Source: Mannheimia granulomatis (GTDB lineage: Bacteria; Pseudomonadota; Gammaproteobacteria; Enterobacterales; Pasteurellaceae). Taken from it: a stretch of DNA of 64,000 nucleotides. The position numbers were made by a program, and so were the translations under genes. Location: NCBI RefSeq assembly GCF_011455695.1, contig NZ_CP015030.1, positions 2,214,481-2,278,480 of the forward strand, written 5' to 3'. This document shows, piece after piece, positions 26,959-39,500 of this stretch; position 1 is the first letter of the stretch, and the number at the start of each line of letters is the position of its first letter. Under the pieces are notes generated by a model. The model was not told the DNA's origin and ran no database searches. It saw nothing but the letters and a program-made list of their open reading frames with translations.

Positions 26959-27531
26959 ATGAATAATTTAATTAGACTTATTTTAGCTGGGATAACTATT
27001 TCTACACTTTCAGGTTGTACACCCATAGCACATGAAGAGCCTATACCTCAATATACTTTTAAAAATTCATTTGATGCGGTTCAAGCGGGTCAACTAATTT
27101 TGGAAGAGGGAACAGCCAAAATTAAAGGGAATGCTTTTCTTAAACAAAAAGGTGGAACGGTAGTGACTTGTGCAGGTAATGAAGTTCAACTTATTCCTTA
27201 TACAGAATATGCAAATGAAAGATTATCGTTACTTTATGGTAATGTTACTAAGGGTTACCAATCCTATTATGGCAGATCATTCAAATTTGTTAATGATGAT
27301 AAAAACTATCATACATATAAAAAGAAAACTGTATGTGATTCAGAAGGTAAATTTGAGTTTGATAATTTGAAAGAAGGAACATATTTTGTAAGTACAGAAG
27401 TGAGCTGGAAAATTTCAAAATATTTGACGAAGTATAGTGAATATCCGACAGAGGTTACTGAAGGTGGTTATCTTTTACAGCAGGTACAAGTTAATAAAGA
27501 TGATAGTAAAAGTATCGTTTTAACTCGTTAA
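26959..27531 (+). CDS. Hypothetical lipoprotein
   Basis: 190-residue predicted lipoprotein with lipobox LSGC (residues 17-20, Cys20). I do not recognise the family. The C-terminal part, with GKFEFDNLKEGTYFVSTEVSW, resembles the beta-sandwich of carboxypeptidase-regulatory-like domains, common in surface proteins. TAAGGA precedes the ATG. The gene is A/T-richer than the neighbouring ribosomal genes and forms part of the small insertion between rplL and rpoB. Only two Cys remain in the mature chain besides the lipidated one, which could form a disulfide. Confidence 0.75.
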   Translation: MNNLIRLILAGITISTLSGCTPIAHEEPIPQYTFKNSFDAVQAGQLILEEGTAKIKGNAFLKQKGGTVVTCAGNEVQLIPYTEYANERLSLLYGNVTKGYQSYYGRSFKFVNDDKNYHTYKKKTVCDSEGKFEFDNLKEGTYFVSTEVSWKISKYLTKYSEYPTEVTEGGYLLQQVQVNKDDSKSIVLTR

Positions 27532-27581
27532 GTTAAGTGTGGTAAAAGGAAAATTATCTATCCAAACAAGCGGTTAAATTG

Positions 27582-27610
27582 TTGTAAAATTTTGCAAAAT
27601 CCGTTATAAT
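27582..27610 (+). promoter_or_regulatory. Promoter of rpoBC
   Basis: TTGTAA (27582-27587), a 17-base spacer, TATAAT (27605-27610). The following TTTCAACC resembles the TTTGCGACC block after the rplK and rplJ promoters, supporting the call. Confidence 0.7.
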
Positions 27611-27633
27611 TTTCAACCATTTTAGTAAAAATT

Positions 27634-27662
27634 GGCTGACAGCTTTGACTGTCAGCCTTTTC
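27634..27662 (+). terminator. Attenuator-like hairpin in the rpoB leader
   Basis: GGCTGACAG (27634-27642) and CTGTCAGCC (27649-27657) form a perfect 9-bp stem with a 6-base loop followed by TTTTC. It begins about 17 bases after the expected start of transcription, so every transcript from the proposed promoter must pass it. Confidence 0.65.
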
Positions 27663-27876
27663 TGCTTGAACGCAAGTGTTGATTTTGTCATTTTAATCAA
27701 CAATATTTGTAAATTTCCTGCCCAATTTGACCGCTTGCAGTAGTGATTTTTGACTGCTTGATTGGCGATTGGAAAATGACATCTCGTACAGTTTTTATAA
27801 TGCCACTTCCAACCGAGTCTTTCGTGTCGGATTGTGTAATCTCAACCAAAATATAAATCAGAGGCTATCTTAGAAA

Positions 27877-30800
27877 ATGGCATATTCATATTCCGAGAAA
27901 AAGCGTATCCGTAAGAGCTTTGGTAAACGTCCACAAGTTCTAAATGTACCTTATCTATTAACAATTCAGCTTGATTCTTTTGAAAAATTTATTGAAAAAG
28001 ATCCTGAAGGGCAACAAGGTTTAGAAGCGGCATTCCGTTCAGTATTCCCGATTGTGAGTAACAACGGTGCAACTGAATTACAATACGTTTCTTACGAATT
28101 AGGTGAGCCGGTGTTTGATGTTCGTGAATGTCAAATTCGTGGTACAACCTATGCTGCACCATTACGCGTTAAATTGCGTTTAGTTTCTTACGACCGTGAG
28201 GCTGCTGCCGGTACGGTGAAAGATATTAAAGAGCAAAATGTGTATATGGGCGAAATCCCATTAATGACCGACAACGGTACTTTCGTTATCAACGGTACCG
28301 AGCGTGTTATCGTTTCACAATTACACCGTAGCCCGGGCGTGTTTTTCGATTCTGACAAAGGTAAAACCCACTCTTCAGGTAAAGTGCTTTATAACGCACG
28401 TATTATTCCTTACCGTGGTTCTTGGTTGGATTTCGAGTTCGATCCGAAAGATAACTTATTTGCCCGTATCGACCGTCGTCGTAAATTACCGGCAACTATT
28501 ATCTTACGTGCATTAGGTTACACCACAGAAGAAATCTTAAACTTATTCTTCGAGAAAATTAAGTTTGAAATTGCTGATAATAAATTATTAATGACGTTAG
28601 TACCTGAGCGTTTAAGAGGTGAAACGGCAACATTCGATATTTCAGCAAACGGCAAAGTATATGTAGAGGTGGGCCGCCGTATTACTGCCCGTCACATTCG
28701 TGCATTAGAAAAAGATAATGTTACTCAAATTGAAGTGCCGGTTGAGTATATTGTAGGTAAAGTAGCAGCTCAAGATTACGTTGATTTATCTTCAGGTGAG
28801 GTAATTTGCCCTGCGAATATGGAAATCTCGATGGAAATGTTGGCGAACTTATCAGCAGCCGGCTATAAAGAGATTGACGTATTATTTACTAATGATTTAG
28901 ATCACGGTTCATATATTTCTGAAACCTTACGTGTTGATCCAACTTACGACCGTTTAAGTGCGTTAGTTGAAATTTACCGTATGATGCGTCCGGGCGAGCC
29001 ACCAACAAAAGAAGCGGCAGAAGCATTATTCGACAATATGTTCTTCTCTGCAGAACGTTACGATTTATCTGCAGTAGGTCGTATGAAATTCAACCGCTCT
29101 TTAGAGATTCCAGAAGGCGTTGGTACTGGTACATTAAGCAACGATGATATCATCGGCGTAATGAAAAAATTAATTGAGATCCGTAATGGTCGTGGTGATG
29201 TGGATGATATCGACCACTTAGGTAACCGTCGTATCCGTTCTGTAGGTGAAATGGCAGAAAACCAATTCCGTATTGGTTTAGTGCGTGTTGAGCGTGCGGT
29301 GCGTGAGCGTTTATCTTTAGGCGATTTAGATGGCATAACTCCACAAGATCTAATCAATGCGAAACCGATTTCAGCCGCGGTGAAAGAGTTCTTTAGCTCA
29401 TCACAACTTTCGCAATTTATGGATCAAAATAACCCGCTTTCAGAGGTTACGCACAAACGTCGTATCTCTGCATTAGGTCCGGGTGGTTTAACTCGTGAAC
29501 GTGCAGGCTTTGAGGTTCGAGATGTTCACCCGACTCACTATGGTCGTTTATGTCCAATCGAAACGCCGGAAGGTCCAAACATCGGTTTGATCAACTCACT
29601 TTCTGTGTATGCTCGTACCAATAACTACGGTTTCTTAGAAACACCATTCCGTAAAGTAGTAGATGGGCAGGTGACCGAAGAGATCGAATATTTATCTGCG
29701 ATTGAAGAAAGCAACAATATCATTGCGCAGGCAAACTCAGATTTAGATGAGAACTTCCGTTTTACTGATACTTATGTAACTTGCCGTCAGCAAGGTGAGT
29801 CTGGTTTGTACAAACCGGAAGAAGTTCAGTATATGGACATCTCAACACAACAAGTGGTTTCTGTAGCAGCAGCGCTTATTCCATTCCTTGAGCATGACGA
29901 TGCGAACCGTGCCTTAATGGGTGCGAACATGCAACGTCAAGCAGTGCCGACATTACGAGCAGACAAGCCGTTAGTCGGTACCGGTATGGAAAAACCAATT
30001 GCTCTTGACTCAGGTGTTGCAATTGTTGCAAAACGTGGTGGTACAGTTCAGTACGTTGACGCTTCACGTATCGTGGTGAAGGTAAATGAAGATGAAACCA
30101 TTCCGGGCGAAGCAGGTATCGACATTTACAACTTAATTAAATACACCCGTTCTAACCAAAACACTTGTATTAACCAAGTACCTTGTGTGAATTTAGGTGA
30201 GCCGGTTGCACGTGGTGAGATCTTAGCTGATGGCCCTTCAACAGACTTAGGTGAATTAGCATTAGGTCAAAATATCCGTGTGGCATTCATGCCTTGGAAT
30301 GGTTATAACTTCGAAGACTCAATGTTAGTATCTGAGCGTGTGGTTCAAGAAGATCGCTTTACAACAATTCATATTCAAGAATTATCTTGTGTGGCGCGTG
30401 ATACTAAATTAGGTGCAGAAGAAATTACTGCAGATATTCCAAACGTGGGTGAGTCTGCATTAAGCAAATTAGATGAATCTGGTATCGTTTATATCGGTGC
30501 AGAAGTAAAAGGTGGCGACATCTTAGTCGGTAAAGTAACGCCTAAAGGTGAAACCCAATTAACACCGGAAGAGAAACTATTACGTGCGATCTTCGGTGAA
30601 AAAGCATCAGATGTAAAAGATTCATCATTACGTGTACCAAATGGCACATCAGGTACGGTTATCGACGTTCAAGTATTTACTCGTGATGGTGTAGAGAAAG
30701 ATAAGCGTGCGAAAGAAATCGAAGAAATGCAACTTCGTGAAGCGAAGAAAGACTTAGCAGAAGAGTTAGAAATCTTAGAAGCGGGTTTATTCACGCGTGT

Positions 30801-31902
30801 TCGCAACTTATTAATTGAAGGTGGCGTAAGCGAAACGGCTTTAGACAATGTTGCTCGTGAGAAATGGTTAGAACAAACCCTTGAAGACGAAGCGAAACAA
30901 AGCCAGTTAGAGCAGTTAGCAGAGCAGCACGAAGAGTTACGTAAAGAGTTTGAACGTAAGCTTGAAATCAAGCGTAATAAAATTATCCAAGGGGATGATT
31001 TAGCACCGGGTGTATTAAAAGTAGTTAAAGTATACCTTGCGGTGAAGCGTCAAATCCAACCTGGTGATAAGATGGCTGGTCGTCACGGTAACAAGGGTGT
31101 TATCTCGAAAATCAACCCGGTTGAAGATATGCCGTACGATGAAAACGGTCAGCCGGTTGAGATCGTATTGAACCCGCTGGGCGTACCATCTCGTATGAAC
31201 ATCGGTCAGATCTTAGAAACTCACTTAGGCTTAGCGGCACGTGGTATCGGTGATCAGATCAACAAGATGATCAAAGAGCAACAAGAAGTGGCGAAATTGC
31301 GTGAATATATGCAAAAAGCTTACGACTTAGGTCACGGTTCACAAGTGGTAGATTTAAGCACCTTTACCGACGAAGAAGTAATGCGCTTAGCACAAAACTT
31401 ACGTAAAGGTTTACCGCTTGCAACACCGGTATTTGATGGTGCTCACGAAACTGAAATCAAAGGCTTATTAGAATTAGGTGGCTTACCGACTTCTGGTCAA
31501 ATTACCTTATTTGATGGTCGCACCGGTGAGAAATTCGAGCGTCCGGTAACCGTAGGTTATATGTATATGCTCAAATTGAACCACTTGGTTGATGACAAAA
31601 TGCACGCACGTTCAACCGGCTCTTATAGTCTTGTTACTCAACAACCGTTGGGTGGTAAAGCTCAGTTCGGTGGTCAGCGTTTCGGTGAGATGGAGGTTTG
31701 GGCATTAGAAGCATACGGTGCGGCTTATACCTTACAAGAAATGCTTACTGTGAAATCGGATGATGTGAACGGTCGTACGAAGATGTATAAAAACATCGTG
31801 GACGGCACACATTATATGGAACCGGGAATCCCAGAGTCCTTTAATGTAATCACCAAAGAGATTCGTGCATTAGCAATCGACTTAGAGCTAGACGAAGCGT
31901 AA
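27877..31902 (+). CDS. rpoB: RNA polymerase subunit beta
   Basis: 1341-residue beta subunit, as long as in E. coli (1342). It starts [19 protein letters not shown]. The rifampicin-binding cluster [26 protein letters not shown] is of wild-type form at the positions equivalent to E. coli D516, H526 and S531, predicting a rifampicin-sensitive polymerase. The conserved [13 protein letters not shown] is present near the C-terminal third. It is separated from rplL by an inserted three-gene segment, and rpoC follows after a USS-containing gap. Confidence 0.98.
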   Translation: MAYSYSEKKRIRKSFGKRPQVLNVPYLLTIQLDSFEKFIEKDPEGQQGLEAAFRSVFPIVSNNGATELQYVSYELGEPVFDVRECQIRGTTYAAPLRVKLRLVSYDREAAAGTVKDIKEQNVYMGEIPLMTDNGTFVINGTERVIVSQLHRSPGVFFDSDKGKTHSSGKVLYNARIIPYRGSWLDFEFDPKDNLFARIDRRRKLPATIILRALGYTTEEILNLFFEKIKFEIADNKLLMTLVPERLRGETATFDISANGKVYVEVGRRITARHIRALEKDNVTQIEVPVEYIVGKVAAQDYVDLSSGEVICPANMEISMEMLANLSAAGYKEIDVLFTNDLDHGSYISETLRVDPTYDRLSALVEIYRMMRPGEPPTKEAAEALFDNMFFSAERYDLSAVGRMKFNRSLEIPEGVGTGTLSNDDIIGVMKKLIEIRNGRGDVDDIDHLGNRRIRSVGEMAENQFRIGLVRVERAVRERLSLGDLDGITPQDLINAKPISAAVKEFFSSSQLSQFMDQNNPLSEVTHKRRISALGPGGLTRERAGFEVRDVHPTHYGRLCPIETPEGPNIGLINSLSVYARTNNYGFLETPFRKVVDGQVTEEIEYLSAIEESNNIIAQANSDLDENFRFTDTYVTCRQQGESGLYKPEEVQYMDISTQQVVSVAAALIPFLEHDDANRALMGANMQRQAVPTLRADKPLVGTGMEKPIALDSGVAIVAKRGGTVQYVDASRIVVKVNEDETIPGEAGIDIYNLIKYTRSNQNTCINQVPCVNLGEPVARGEILADGPSTDLGELALGQNIRVAFMPWNGYNFEDSMLVSERVVQEDRFTTIHIQELSCVARDTKLGAEEITADIPNVGESALSKLDESGIVYIGAEVKGGDILVGKVTPKGETQLTPEEKLLRAIFGEKASDVKDSSLRVPNGTSGTVIDVQVFTRDGVEKDKRAKEIEEMQLREAKKDLAEELEILEAGLFTRVRNLLIEGGVSETALDNVAREKWLEQTLEDEAKQSQLEQLAEQHEELRKEFERKLEIKRNKIIQGDDLAPGVLKVVKVYLAVKRQIQPGDKMAGRHGNKGVISKINPVEDMPYDENGQPVEIVLNPLGVPSRMNIGQILETHLGLAARGIGDQINKMIKEQQEVAKLREYMQKAYDLGHGSQVVDLSTFTDEEVMRLAQNLRKGLPLATPVFDGAHETEIKGLLELGGLPTSGQITLFDGRTGEKFERPVTVGYMYMLKLNHLVDDKMHARSTGSYSLVTQQPLGGKAQFGGQRFGEMEVWALEAYGAAYTLQEMLTVKSDDVNGRTKMYKNIVDGTHYMEPGIPESFNVITKEIRALAIDLELDEA

Positions 31903-31964
31903 TTCTATTGGTAAACGATGTGGGGCGAATAATTATTTGCCCTGACAGAAGCGAAAATGGAGAA

Positions 31965-32010
31965 ACAAGCGGTCAAATTTGCAAAATTTTTTACCAAATC
32001 GACCGCTTGC
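31965..32010. repeat. Inverted USS pair between rpoB and rpoC
   Basis: ACAAGCGGTC (31965-31974) and GACCGCTTGC (32001-32010) face each other over a 26-base loop with GCAAAATTTTTT. They lie inside the operon, 69 bases before the rpoC start, so any hairpin must be read through. Confidence 0.85.
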
Positions 32011-32078
32011 AAAACAAAAAGAATTTCCTGTTCAGCGTAAAAACGTTGGATCAAACTTCTCACCCTAGGGGCAAAAAA

Positions 32079-35000
32079 GTGAAAGACTTAGTGAAGTTTT
32101 TAAAAGCACAATCAAAATCAAGCGATGATTTCGATGTGATTAAAATCGGTTTAGCATCACCAGATAAGATCCGTTCTTGGTCTTTTGGTGAGGTAAAAAA
32201 ACCTGAAACCATTAACTACCGTACCTTTAAACCTGAGCGTGATGGCTTATTTTGCGCACGTATTTTCGGGCCGGTAAAAGATTATGAATGTTTGTGTGGT
32301 AAATACAAACGTTTAAAACACCGTGGTGTAATCTGTGAAAAATGTGGTGTTGAAGTTACCCAAACTAAAGTACGCCGTGAGCGTATGGGACACATTGAAT
32401 TAGCGTGTCCGGTTGCACATATTTGGTTCTTAAAATCACTTCCATCCCGTATCGGCTTAATTTTAGATATGCCATTACGTGATATTGAACGTGTACTTTA
32501 TTTTGAAAGCTATGTAGTAACTGAGCCGGGAATGACTGATTTGGAGAAAAATCAGTTATTAACTGAAGAACAGTTTATGGATGCAGAAGAGCGTTGGGGT
32601 GATGAGTTCGAAGCGAAAATGGGTGCAGAAGGTATCCAGGCATTACTTCGTGACTTAGATTTAGAACACCAATGCGAAGTTTTACGTGAAGAGTTACAAG
32701 AAACTAATTCAGAAACTAAACGTAAAAAAATTACTAAACGTTTAAAAACTTTAGAAGCATTCTTGCAATCAGGCAACAAACCTGAGTGGATGGTAATGAC
32801 AGTATTACCTGTTCTTCCACCAGATTTACGTCCGTTAGTACCACTTGATGGTGGCCGTTTTGCAACTTCTGACTTAAACGATTTATACCGCCGTGTAATT
32901 AACCGTAACAACCGTTTAAAACGCTTGTTAGACTTAGTTGCACCGGACATTATCGTACGTAACGAAAAACGTATGTTACAAGAGTCTGTGGATGCGTTAT
33001 TAGACAATGGTCGTCGTGGTCGCGCAATTACTGGTTCGAACAAACGTCCATTAAAATCGTTAGCGGATATGATCAAAGGTAAACAAGGTCGTTTCCGTCA
33101 AAACTTATTAGGTAAACGTGTTGACTATTCTGGTCGTTCGGTAATTACCGTAGGCCCATACTTGCGTCTACACCAATGTGGTTTACCGAAAAAAATGGCA
33201 TTGGAATTATTCCGTCCGTTCATCTACTCTAAATTAGAATCTCGTGGTATTGCATCAACTATCAAAGCTGCGAAGAAAATGGTAGAGCGTGAAGAGCCGA
33301 TTGTATGGGATATTCTTGCAGAAGTTATTCGTGAACATCCGATTCTACTTAACCGTGCACCAACGCTTCACCGTTTGGGTATTCAAGCGTTTGAACCGTT
33401 GTTAATCGAAGGTAAAGCAATTCAGTTACACCCACTTGTGTGTGCGGCGTTCAATGCGGACTTCGACGGTGACCAAATGGCGGTACACGTTCCATTAACG
33501 CTTGAAGCTCAGTTAGAAGCTCGTGCATTAATGATGTCAACCAATAACGTACTTTCACCGGCAAGTGGTGATCCGATTATCGTTCCATCTCAAGACGTTG
33601 TATTAGGCTTGTACTACATGACGCGTGAGAAAGTAAACGGTAAAGGTGAAGGCATGTACTTCCTTGACCCTCGTGAAGCGGAGAAAGCTTATCGTACCGG
33701 TCAGGCAGAATTACATTCACGTGTAAAAGTGCGTGTAACAGAATATGAGAAAAATGAAGCTGGTGAGTTCGAGGAGAAAACTTCATTAGTGGATACCACT
33801 ATTGGTCGTGCTATTCTTTGGATGATCGCACCAAAAGGTATGCCTTATTCACTGTTCAACCAAACTTTAGGTAAGAAAGCGATCTCAAAATTAATCAATG
33901 AGAGCTACCGTCGTTTAGGTTTGAAAGAGTCTGTGGTTTTAGCTGACCAAATTATGTACACAGGTTTTGCTTACGCTGCACGTTCAGGTGCCTCAGTTGG
34001 TATTGATGATATGGTTATTCCAGAGCAAAAATACGCAATCATTGAAGCAGCTGAAGCTGAAGTAGCAGAAATTCAAGAACAGTTTAACGGTGGTTTGGTA
34101 ACAGCTGGTGAGCGTTATAATAAAGTAATCGATATTTGGGCTGCAGCAAATGAACGTGTTGCTAAAGCGATGATGGAAAACCTTTCAACTGAAGAAGTGC
34201 TCAACCGTGAAGGTAATCCTGAAAAACAAGCATCGTTTAACAGCATCTTTATGATGGCAGACTCTGGTGCGCGTGGTTCTGCGGCACAGATTCGTCAGCT
34301 TGCCGGTATGCGTGGTTTGATGGCTCGTCCGGATGGCTCTATTATTGAAACGCCAATCACAGCAAACTTCCGTGAAGGCTTAAACGTTCTTCAGTACTTT
34401 ATTTCAACCCATGGTGCACGTAAAGGTCTTGCGGATACTGCATTAAAAACAGCGAACTCAGGTTACTTAACCCGTCGTTTAGTTGATGTGGCACAAGATT
34501 TAGTGATCATCGAAGATGACTGTGGTACACACGAAGGTATCGTGATGACCCCTCTCATCGAAGGTGGTGATGTAAAAGAAGCATTACGTGATCGCGTATT
34601 AGGTCGTGTGGTGGCTGAAGATGTATTAAAACCGGGTACAGATGAAGTGTTAATTCCTCGTAACACTTTATTAGATGAGAAATGGTGTGATGTAGTTGAC
34701 AGAGAATCTGTTGATGTGATCAAAGTACGTTCTGTAGTAACTTGTGATACAGACTTCGGTGTGTGTGCGAAATGTTACGGCCGTGATTTAGCACGTGGTC
34801 ACCTAATCAATCAAGGTGAAGCGGTTGGTGTTATCGCGGCGCAATCTATCGGTGAGCCGGGTACACAGTTAACGATGCGTACGTTCCATATCGGTGGTGC
34901 GGCATCTGCGGCAGCGAAAGAATCAAGCATTCAAGTAAAAAATGCAGGTACGATTAAATTAGCGAATGCTAAATTTGTTACGAATAAAGATGGCAAGATC

Positions 35001-36362
35001 GTTCTGACATCTCGTAATACAGAATTAACCGTGATTGATACTTTCGGTCGTACTAAAGAGAACTATAAAGTACCTTACGGTGCTGTGCTTTCGAAAAATG
35101 ATGGCGCAGAGGTATCTGTAGGTGAAGTAGTTGCTAACTGGGATCCGCATACAATGCCTGTTATCTCAGAGGTATCAGGTCGTATCCAATTTAGTGATAT
35201 CGTTGATGGCTTAACTGTTACTCGTCAAACCGATGAGTTAACCGGTTTATCATCAATCGTAGTACAAGATGTGGGTGAGCGTGCAACAGCTGGTAAGGAC
35301 TTACGTCCGGCATTACGCTTAGTCGATAGCAATGGTAACGATATCTTAATTCCGGGTACAGATGTGCCGGCACAATACTTCTTACCGGGTAAAGCGATTG
35401 TAACGCTTGATGATGGCGCAGAAATTGCAGTCGGTGAAGCATTAGCCCGTATTCCACAAGAATCTGTGGGAACGAAAGATATTACCGGTGGTCTTCCACG
35501 CGTTGCAGATTTATTTGAAGCTCGTAAACCAAAAGAGCCAGCAATCCTTGCGGAAATCTCAGGTATTGTTTCATTCGGTAAAGAAACCAAAGGTAAACGT
35601 CGCTTGGTAATTACTCCGGCGGAAGGTGAAGCGTTTGAAGAGATGATTCCAAAATGGCGTCAACTTAACGTATTCGAAGGTGAGTTAGTACAACGCGGAG
35701 ATGTGATCTCAGATGGTGCAGAAACACCACATGATATCCTACGCTTGCGTGGTGTACATGCTGTAACTGACTATATTGTGAACGAAGTGCAAGAAGTTTA
35801 CCGCTTACAAGGGGTAAAAATTAACGATAAGCACATTGAAGTTATCGTTCGACAAATGCTACGTAAAGCAATTATTACTAATGCATACGACAGCGAGTTC
35901 CTCGAAGGGGAGCAAGTTGAAGTGGCTCGTGTGAAAATTGCGAACCGCAAACGTGCAGAAGAAGGCAAACCATTAGTTGAGTTTGAGCGTGAATTGCTTG
36001 GTATTACTAAAGCATCACTTGCGACTGAGTCATTTATCTCAGCAGCATCATTCCAAGAAACAACACGTGTGCTTACTGAAGCCGCAGTTGCAGGTAAACA
36101 AGATGAGTTACGTGGCTTAAAAGAGAACGTAATTGTTGGTCGTTTAATTCCAGCTGGTACTGGTTTTGCTTACCACCAAGCACGTGCGAAGAAGCGTGCT
36201 CAAATGGAAGCCGGCATCGCAGTTTCACCCGAGTTTGAAGCTCCAGCTGCAAAAGAAAAATCATTTGTGACCGATGCAGACATTGAAGCTGAATTTGAGT
36301 TTGTGGCAGATGATGCAACTCAAAGTTTAGCAGCATTGTTAAATGCAGGTGACGAAGAGTAA
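32079..36362 (+). CDS. rpoC: RNA polymerase subunit beta'
   Basis: 1427-residue beta' subunit. The start is a GTG at 32079, preceded by TAGGGG (32066-32071), because [18 protein letters not shown] aligns with the E. coli N-terminus; the open frame begins upstream at 31908 but that part runs through the USS pair. Zinc site [20 protein letters not shown], active-site Mg loop NADFDGDQM, and the bridge/trigger segments ([14 protein letters not shown]) are present. The length is close to E. coli (1407), with a longer acidic C-terminus. A strong terminator follows. Confidence 0.97.
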   Translation: MKDLVKFLKAQSKSSDDFDVIKIGLASPDKIRSWSFGEVKKPETINYRTFKPERDGLFCARIFGPVKDYECLCGKYKRLKHRGVICEKCGVEVTQTKVRRERMGHIELACPVAHIWFLKSLPSRIGLILDMPLRDIERVLYFESYVVTEPGMTDLEKNQLLTEEQFMDAEERWGDEFEAKMGAEGIQALLRDLDLEHQCEVLREELQETNSETKRKKITKRLKTLEAFLQSGNKPEWMVMTVLPVLPPDLRPLVPLDGGRFATSDLNDLYRRVINRNNRLKRLLDLVAPDIIVRNEKRMLQESVDALLDNGRRGRAITGSNKRPLKSLADMIKGKQGRFRQNLLGKRVDYSGRSVITVGPYLRLHQCGLPKKMALELFRPFIYSKLESRGIASTIKAAKKMVEREEPIVWDILAEVIREHPILLNRAPTLHRLGIQAFEPLLIEGKAIQLHPLVCAAFNADFDGDQMAVHVPLTLEAQLEARALMMSTNNVLSPASGDPIIVPSQDVVLGLYYMTREKVNGKGEGMYFLDPREAEKAYRTGQAELHSRVKVRVTEYEKNEAGEFEEKTSLVDTTIGRAILWMIAPKGMPYSLFNQTLGKKAISKLINESYRRLGLKESVVLADQIMYTGFAYAARSGASVGIDDMVIPEQKYAIIEAAEAEVAEIQEQFNGGLVTAGERYNKVIDIWAAANERVAKAMMENLSTEEVLNREGNPEKQASFNSIFMMADSGARGSAAQIRQLAGMRGLMARPDGSIIETPITANFREGLNVLQYFISTHGARKGLADTALKTANSGYLTRRLVDVAQDLVIIEDDCGTHEGIVMTPLIEGGDVKEALRDRVLGRVVAEDVLKPGTDEVLIPRNTLLDEKWCDVVDRESVDVIKVRSVVTCDTDFGVCAKCYGRDLARGHLINQGEAVGVIAAQSIGEPGTQLTMRTFHIGGAASAAAKESSIQVKNAGTIKLANAKFVTNKDGKIVLTSRNTELTVIDTFGRTKENYKVPYGAVLSKNDGAEVSVGEVVANWDPHTMPVISEVSGRIQFSDIVDGLTVTRQTDELTGLSSIVVQDVGERATAGKDLRPALRLVDSNGNDILIPGTDVPAQYFLPGKAIVTLDDGAEIAVGEALARIPQESVGTKDITGGLPRVADLFEARKPKEPAILAEISGIVSFGKETKGKRRLVITPAEGEAFEEMIPKWRQLNVFEGELVQRGDVISDGAETPHDILRLRGVHAVTDYIVNEVQEVYRLQGVKINDKHIEVIVRQMLRKAIITNAYDSEFLEGEQVEVARVKIANRKRAEEGKPLVEFERELLGITKASLATESFISAASFQETTRVLTEAAVAGKQDELRGLKENVIVGRLIPAGTGFAYHQARAKKRAQMEAGIAVSPEFEAPAAKEKSFVTDADIEAEFEFVADDATQSLAALLNAGDEE

Positions 36363-36383
36363 TCATTTGTTATAACCATAAAC

Positions 36384-36416
36384 GCCCTCAGAATTGTTAT
36401 TCTGAGGGCTTTTTTA
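36384..36416 (+). terminator. Terminator after rpoC
   Basis: GCCCTCAGAAT (36384-36394), a 4-base loop, ATTCTGAGGGC (36399-36409) and a T6 tract. A strong rho-independent terminator closing rpoBC. Confidence 0.92.
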
Positions 36417-36535
36417 TTAATAGTTATTGTAGATTGGTAAGAAAGGTTTTTTAGGGGGTATTTTCAATAAATTTGCTTTTGATGTCTTGAGCAAGTTTGC
36501 TATGATGCTCAAAATTTATCACATTAGGTGCAAAA

Positions 36536-39500
36536 ATGTCCCAATATACTATCAAAGTCATAACCAAAGCCGCAGAAAACTCTATTCCGCTTACCCATAG
36601 TAGCAATACTGCCAAAATTCAGGCTCAAGAGAATGCAAAATATCAAATTTTTGATGAACAGGGTGAGCTGATTGTTAATCCTAAAGTTGAAAAAATCAAT
36701 GAGGATGATTTAGCGGTTTATCTTGATAACAGTAGTGAACCAAGTTTTATTTTGGAAGATTATTACTCTGTTTATCCTATTGAAGATAGTGCATATTTGG
36801 CTGAGATTTCAGCAAGTTTAGCTACATCTAGCCGTGAAGCTCCATTTGTATTGGCATCAGAAGTTGCCTCAGCGGGTCTAACGTCAAAAATCCTCTATGG
36901 TTTAGGTGCTGCTGCATTAATAGGTGGTGCTTTGGCATTAAGTGGTGGTAGTGGCGGTAGCAGTGGCTCAGCTCCTGCAAAACCAGCAGAAAAGCCTAAA
37001 GACGATAAAAATGTTGAGGAAGATAAAAAAGCTGAAGAAAATAAAGAAGAGACGCCAAATACTACAGGTGAGTCAATTAATGTCACACTTTCTTTTAATT
37101 CTGTGACTTCAGATAATCTTGTCAATTTAAGTGAAAGTAAAGATGAGGTTGTTGTTTCTGGTCAATTTACAGCGGATAAGTCTTTTACTCAGGCACAAGT
37201 GTGGTTAGAAATTGGTTCAGAGCGTTTTAAGGCAACGGTAACAGGAACAACGTTCAGTGCGAAAATTCCGGGGACTTTGCTTGCTCAACATCAGCAAGTC
37301 AAAGCGAGTGTAAGTATAGAGAATGGGCAATCAAAAGGTAATGCGGAAAGCGTGCACAGTTATGGGGTAGATACTGAAATCGTTCATCCAAATATTACAC
37401 TTAACACTATTGCTGATGACAATATTGTGAATATTGCGGAAAGCAATCAAGCAGTGCTAAAAGTAGGTGGAAAAGTTACAAATGTACCCGGTTCTGAAGC
37501 AAAACCTAACGATAAAGTGATTGTGAAAATCGGAGAACAAACTTTTGTAACGACGTTGAAATCTGATTTAAGTTTTGAAATCGCTGCAAGCGGTCAATTA
37601 TTGGCAAAAAATCGCAAAATTTCCGTTGAGCTAGAAACTACGGATAATGCAGGCAATGCCATAAAAACTTTAGCAGAAAAAGCCTATACCGTTGATTTGC
37701 TGATTGTTAATCCTGAAATTCAGATTAACGCTATTGCGACAGACGACATTCTTAATGCTACAGAGTTAAAGAATGATGTCGTGATTAGTGGCTCAGTGAC
37801 TAATGTAGGCGAATCGGCAGTGAAGAAAGATGATGCGATTACCTTAGAGATTGGCAGCCATCGTATAACAACTAAATTAGATGAGCAGTTGAAATTTAGC
37901 ATATCAGTCTCTGGCGAGTGGTTGAAAGATAATGACCGCATTGATGTAACTCTGACCACGGAAGACCCGGCTGGCAATCGTAAAGAGAGCCAAGCAAGCC
38001 GTAACTATAAGATCGACAAAGAAATTGAGCATCCTAAAATTACCTTTGATGTAGTTACTTATGATAACACCATCAACCAAACTGAAGGTACAAGCGGTCA
38101 AAATGTGGCGGTAAGTGGCAAAGTGGAAAATGTGGATGGCTCCGAAGCAAAAATCGGCGATAAAGTGATCTTAACGATAGGTGATCGTCAATTTGAAGCT
38201 ATGTTGACCGATGATCTCACTTTCAGTGTGAATGTGCCTGGTGATGTTTTAGTAAATACGGAACTTAAGGTTAAAGCATCTTTGCTAACCAAAGATATTG
38301 CCGGCAATGAGTTGGTCACGAATGCTGAACACAGCTATTTTATCGATCAAGTGATTGCTGATCCCACTATTACGATTGAAAATATTACTCCTGATAACAT
38401 CGTTAATATCCAAGAGAGTGGCGAAAAAATTATTGTTAGAGGCAAGGTTGAAAATGTGGTGAATTCAGCAGCCAAAGCTAATGATAAGGTCGTGATTAAA
38501 ATTGGAGAGCGTACCTTTGAGACGTCCTTGCAGGCTGATTTAAGCTTCAGTGTTGAAGTAGATGGAACATTACTTGCAAAAAATAATAGCATTGAAGCTA
38601 CATTAACCACTCAAGATACAGCAGAAAATCGTTTAACCACAGTTAAAACCCATAATTATCTTGTTGATACAGATATTGCTGCACCAAATTTGATAATCGA
38701 TAAAATTGCAACAGACGATATTATCAATGCTGTTGAAAAAAAGGCAGAGACGATTCTGGTGACAGGTAAGGCGGTGAATGTAGCACACGCTGAGGCGAAA
38801 GAGGGCGATGTAGTTACTTTAACTGTGGGTCAATCTCAAGTAACAGGTAAGTTGGATCGTGAGCTGAAATTCTCTATTCCGGTCAGTACCATTGCTTTAG
38901 TTAATCACAAAGAGATCTCTGCGAACTTATCGACCCAAGATAGTGCGTTAAATAGCATAACAGCACAAGCTTCTAAAACAGTAAGTGTGGATGACAGCTT
39001 TAACGTAAGCGTGTCGGTAAGTGATATTGCGGTGGATAACAAGGTCAATAAGCAAGAAGCTGCAGGGCAAATTACCTTGTCAGGTACTTATACCGCAGAG
39101 GCTGATGTGAAAGCTGGTAGTGTGGTGATTACGTTGCTTATCAACAATCAGGAACGAGCAGCAGAAGTAAATACGCAAAATAATACTTGGCAGTTAGTGG
39201 TTGCAGGTGGTGATTTAGCCCTTGCTGAAGGCGAAAACCGTATTGTTGCGAAAATTAAGGCGGAAGATACTGCAGGTAACCCTGCTGAATCGACTACCAC
39301 GCAAGCCTACCAAGTTGATACTGTGTTGAATAAACCGGTGGTCACTATCACCAGCATTGCTGAAGATGATGTGATTGATGCAACTGAGGTAAATGGGAAA
39401 ATTAAGATTAAAGGGATTGTAGAAAACGCAGAAGGTGACAATCCGGTTGTCGTACTTTGCCCTTGTCAATCCTGTGCAAGTGGCTGGAAAGAGGTTGAAG

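Larger units (their letters stand above)
27532..27876 (+). other. rpoB upstream region without genes
   Basis: 345 bases with no ORF of interest. It holds a USS (27565-27574), the rpoB promoter (27582-27610), a terminator-like hairpin (27634-27662), an 8-bp inverted repeat TGTTGATT/AATCAACA (27677-27702) and a reverse USS (27729-27738). A second TATAAT at 27796-27801 has no good -35. CAGAGG precedes the rpoB ATG. Confidence 0.8.

Noticed and set aside
31908..32078. N-terminal extension of rpoC by 57 codons
   Set aside because: It runs through a USS pair and has no counterpart in RpoC; GTG 32079 has a good ribosome site and matches the E. coli start.
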